From positions 1-14,103 of the forward strand of contig JAGVWD010000003.1 in the NCBI GenBank assembly GCA_018304445.1: a DNA stretch of 14,103 bases, given 5' to 3'. The position numbers were made by a program, and so were the translations under genes. The notes beneath the pieces are model-generated. The model was not told the origin of the DNA, made no database searches, and was given only the letters and a program-made list of their open reading frames with translations. Shown one piece after another: positions 12,344 to 14,103 of the stretch. This DNA comes from Candidatus Iainarchaeum sp. Its GTDB lineage: Archaea > Iainarchaeota > Iainarchaeia > Iainarchaeales > JAXPJC01. How positions within the stretch are numbered: the stretch's first letter is position 1; every line of letters begins with the position of its first letter.

Positions 12344-13795
12344 TTAGTGCGCTTTTATTGCATGCCTTAAAACATTTCCCGCTGCTTTTATTGCCTTATA
12401 TCCGGGAACGAATGCAAAGAGCACAAATCCTATTGCCGCGGTAACTTCCCTGCTGAAAATTATTGGAACGCCGAAGCGCGGGAGCGCGGCATATAGAATC
12501 ATTGTCATTACTGCAAGGCAGGCAACGACAAATGAATTCAATGCAAACAATTTCAGCTGCGCGATTGTGTAGGGCGTGTGGGGCTTTGGCGCTGCTTTTG
12601 TTTTCCTTTCCTTGAATATTTCCGGAATCATATTAAGCACGCGCCTGTAAAGATTAAGTGAATTATAGAGCGGGGCAAATACTATTACAGTAATTGCAAT
12701 GAGCAGCACTCCTATTACTGAGATATAGCCGCTTTCAGAGCCTGCCAAAACAGAGGAGGCGCTGTTTGCGATTATAACCACAAACTCCCCTAGTGGAACC
12801 AACAGCAGTGCGCTTAGCACAGCATCCTTCCTTGCAAGCCTGAAGAGCGGTCCAAAAACCGAAAATACAGCCCCATTAATGGCAATTATGCCTATTGCAA
12901 GCGCAACAGCAATCATTCCAAAAAACGCAAGCGTTTCAAGCGATGGAAGCACTATTGCATTTGCCGCCTTGCTGAAGAATATGCTTGTTCCGAAAGAAAC
13001 GAAAAAGAAAACCAGGAAGAAATCCCTGAGGAAATTTATGTCGCTTTTTATTTTGCGCCCGGCGCGCGTTTCCGCAAGGGCAAATCCCGCAAAATATGCG
13101 CCCAGCGCTGTTGAAAGGCCAAGAACGCTTCCCAATGTTGCAACAACCATCCCTATTCCCAATGCATACAGGCTCATTTCAACATGGCCGAAGTTGTTTT
13201 TTACTAGCCATTTCTCAACTGCCTGGGACAATTGGTAAACTGCAAAGAAAGCAGCAACAGCAAAAACTAATGCTGTCAGCGCAAGGCCCAATGTTGAGCC
13301 TGCTGTCGAAAGGCTTGTCACAAACACTAACAGCAGGATTCCAAGAAAATCCTGAAGGATGAGAATTGAAATTGCAAGCCTTACAGGGAATTGCTTGATT
13401 ATGCCTTTATCAATTGCAAATTTCGCAACAATTGCAGTGCTTGTTGAAAAGAGCATGAAGCCCACAATAATTGAAAAGAGCAGTGAAAAACCAATCAGCG
13501 CCGCCATATCTATGAGCGCAAGCCCGAAAGCAGCGCTTCCTGCTGCAATGAAGTCCTTGAGCGACAATTCCAGCCCCAAATAAAAGAGCAGAATGAACAA
13601 CCCTATTTCCCCAAATCCGACAACCAATGCATCTGTTGGGTGCAGAAAGCCTAGCGCAAAAGGCCCCAATAAAAAGCCCGCAATGATAAATCCGAGAACG
13701 GGATTCAAATTCAGTTTTTTTACGAGAATGCTGAGCGCTATCGCTATTATGATTATTATGCCTATTGTTGTTAATGGAAGGACTTCAGCAGCCAT
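12344..13795 (-). CDS. Kef-type (CPA2) cation/proton antiporter
   Basis: 483 residues, integral membrane, exchanging K+ or Na+ for H+. The first 390 residues hold about 12 hydrophobic segments. Family marks are PVLGFIIAGFLLGP (about 32-45), GLFILLFYLGLELSL, FSTSTAIVAKFAID (the S/T-x-T motif of KefB/KefC), ILILQDFLGILLLV with the LQD motif, and FFFVSFGTSIFF. After a short loop (FKERKTKAAPKPHTPY), two more hydrophobic segments (about 415-470) end the protein. There is no cytosolic TrkA-N/RCK nucleotide-binding domain, so control by NAD(H) or glutathione as in KefB/C is unlikely. I chose ATG 13795. A minus-strand TTTATATA at 13826-13833 predicts a start site a few bases upstream. The ion specificity cannot be read here. 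Confidence 0.92.
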   Translation of the reverse strand: MAAEVLPLTTIGIIIIIAIALSILVKKLNLNPVLGFIIAGFLLGPFALGFLHPTDALVVGFGEIGLFILLFYLGLELSLKDFIAAGSAAFGLALIDMAALIGFSLLFSIIVGFMLFSTSTAIVAKFAIDKGIIKQFPVRLAISILILQDFLGILLLVFVTSLSTAGSTLGLALTALVFAVAAFFAVYQLSQAVEKWLVKNNFGHVEMSLYALGIGMVVATLGSVLGLSTALGAYFAGFALAETRAGRKIKSDINFLRDFFLVFFFVSFGTSIFFSKAANAIVLPSLETLAFFGMIAVALAIGIIAINGAVFSVFGPLFRLARKDAVLSALLLVPLGEFVVIIANSASSVLAGSESGYISVIGVLLIAITVIVFAPLYNSLNLYRRVLNMIPEIFKERKTKAAPKPHTPYTIAQLKLFALNSFVVACLAVMTMILYAALPRFGVPIIFSREVTAAIGFVLFAFVPGYKAIKAAGNVLRHAIKAH

Positions 13796-13825
13796 TTTGT
13801 TCAGTGATAATAAAGCGCAATCCAC

Positions 13826-13833
13826 TATATAAA
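13826..13833 (-). promoter_or_regulatory. TATA box for the antiporter gene
   Basis: Minus-strand TTTATATA, centred about 34 bases before ATG 13795, gives a predicted leader of about 8 bases. It lies just outside the stop of the upstream membrane-protein gene, so the antiporter probably has its own transcript. Confidence 0.6.
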
Positions 13834-13835
13834 GA

Positions 13836-14103
13836 TTACATGATTACGCTCAATGCCACAACCACATACCATAAAACAAGCGAGAATGCTGCCTCTATTT
13901 TCATGTGCTTCTTGGCTTTCAGGAATTCTGCTGTTGGAGCGCTTCCGGGGGATGGAGAAATTTTTCTCAATTTTGGAACAAGCCTGAGGCTTATGTTTGC
14001 GCCGAAAATGATAATCAGCGCAACAACTATGTGCTTTATTGTCAGGATTGTCGGGTCATAATAGCCCTTTCCTGCGCCCATTGATGCCGAAATAATCCCT
14101 GTA
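13836..14103 (-). CDS. Small membrane protein, 5' end outside the window
   Basis: Partial: the frame is open to the window edge (TGIISASMGAGKGYYDP), so the start at ATG 14081 is only one option. Two hydrophobic segments are visible, IKHIVVALIIIFGANISLRL and EAAFSLVLWYVVVALSVIM. A basic Pro-containing loop between them (VPKLRKISPSPGSAP, then KAKKHMK) probably faces the cytoplasm. The G-x-x-I-x-x-K-H-x-x-V start is reminiscent of small CopD/DUF-type membrane proteins, but I do not assign a family. The stop TAA is at 13836-13838. The antiporter TATA box is immediately downstream. Confidence 0.65.
   Translation of the reverse strand, partial: TGIISASMGAGKGYYDPTILTIKHIVVALIIIFGANISLRLVPKLRKISPSPGSAPTAEFLKAKKHMKIEAAFSLVLWYVVVALSVIM

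Noticed and set aside
1..14103. CRISPR arrays, rRNA genes, intein in PolB
   Set aside because: No regularly spaced repeats, no rRNA-like conserved blocks, and PolB motifs A-C are uninterrupted.

Overview
The window looks archaeal, most likely from a small-genome DPANN-type lineage. I see a family B DNA polymerase with an archaeal PIP-like tail, a type II methionine aminopeptidase, and a tRNA with a bulge-helix-bulge intron. TATA boxes often lie about 26 bases before the start codon, giving apparently leaderless genes. Many proteins are ones I do not recognise. A finer taxonomic call is not possible from this sequence alone.

Layout. 52-1307 (minus): two unrecognised proteins, one coiled-coil. 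1350-4525 (plus): polB, whose conserved N-terminal start sits in a different frame from the rest, then a coupled unknown gene whose stop codon lies inside a palindrome. 4515-4619: a compact pair of hairpins resembling an IS200/IS605-type palindromic element. 4635-6460 (plus): map, then a phosphohistidine (PEP-utilizer mobile) domain protein 2 bases later. 6553-7980 (plus): a degenerate histidine phosphatase and an HD-domain hydrolase. 8012-10563 (minus): two surface proteins, a membrane-anchored one with a Gly-rich linker and a lipoprotein with Ig-like repeats. They flank an intron-containing tRNA-Arg(GCG) on the plus strand.

10621-12281 is the accessory, most unusual part. In order it holds: a tRNA-like 5' fragment with its own TATA box; a LAGLIDADG homing endonuclease gene whose last 17 codons run into a complete tRNA-Leu(CAG); a DUF4258-like/DUF2283-like pair starting 3 bases after the tRNA; and an exact 24-base copy of the tRNA-Leu 3' end followed by CCA. 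The tRNA repeat around a two-gene toxin-antitoxin-like cassette looks like an integration scar. A hairpin follows, then a Kef-type (CPA2) cation/proton antiporter and the start-truncated end of a small membrane protein, both minus strand.

The functional links I can support are translational coupling (polB with its follower, map with the phosphohistidine gene, the toxin-antitoxin-like pair) and the shared surface location of the two minus-strand exported proteins. I see no CRISPR array, rRNA or full-length transposase.
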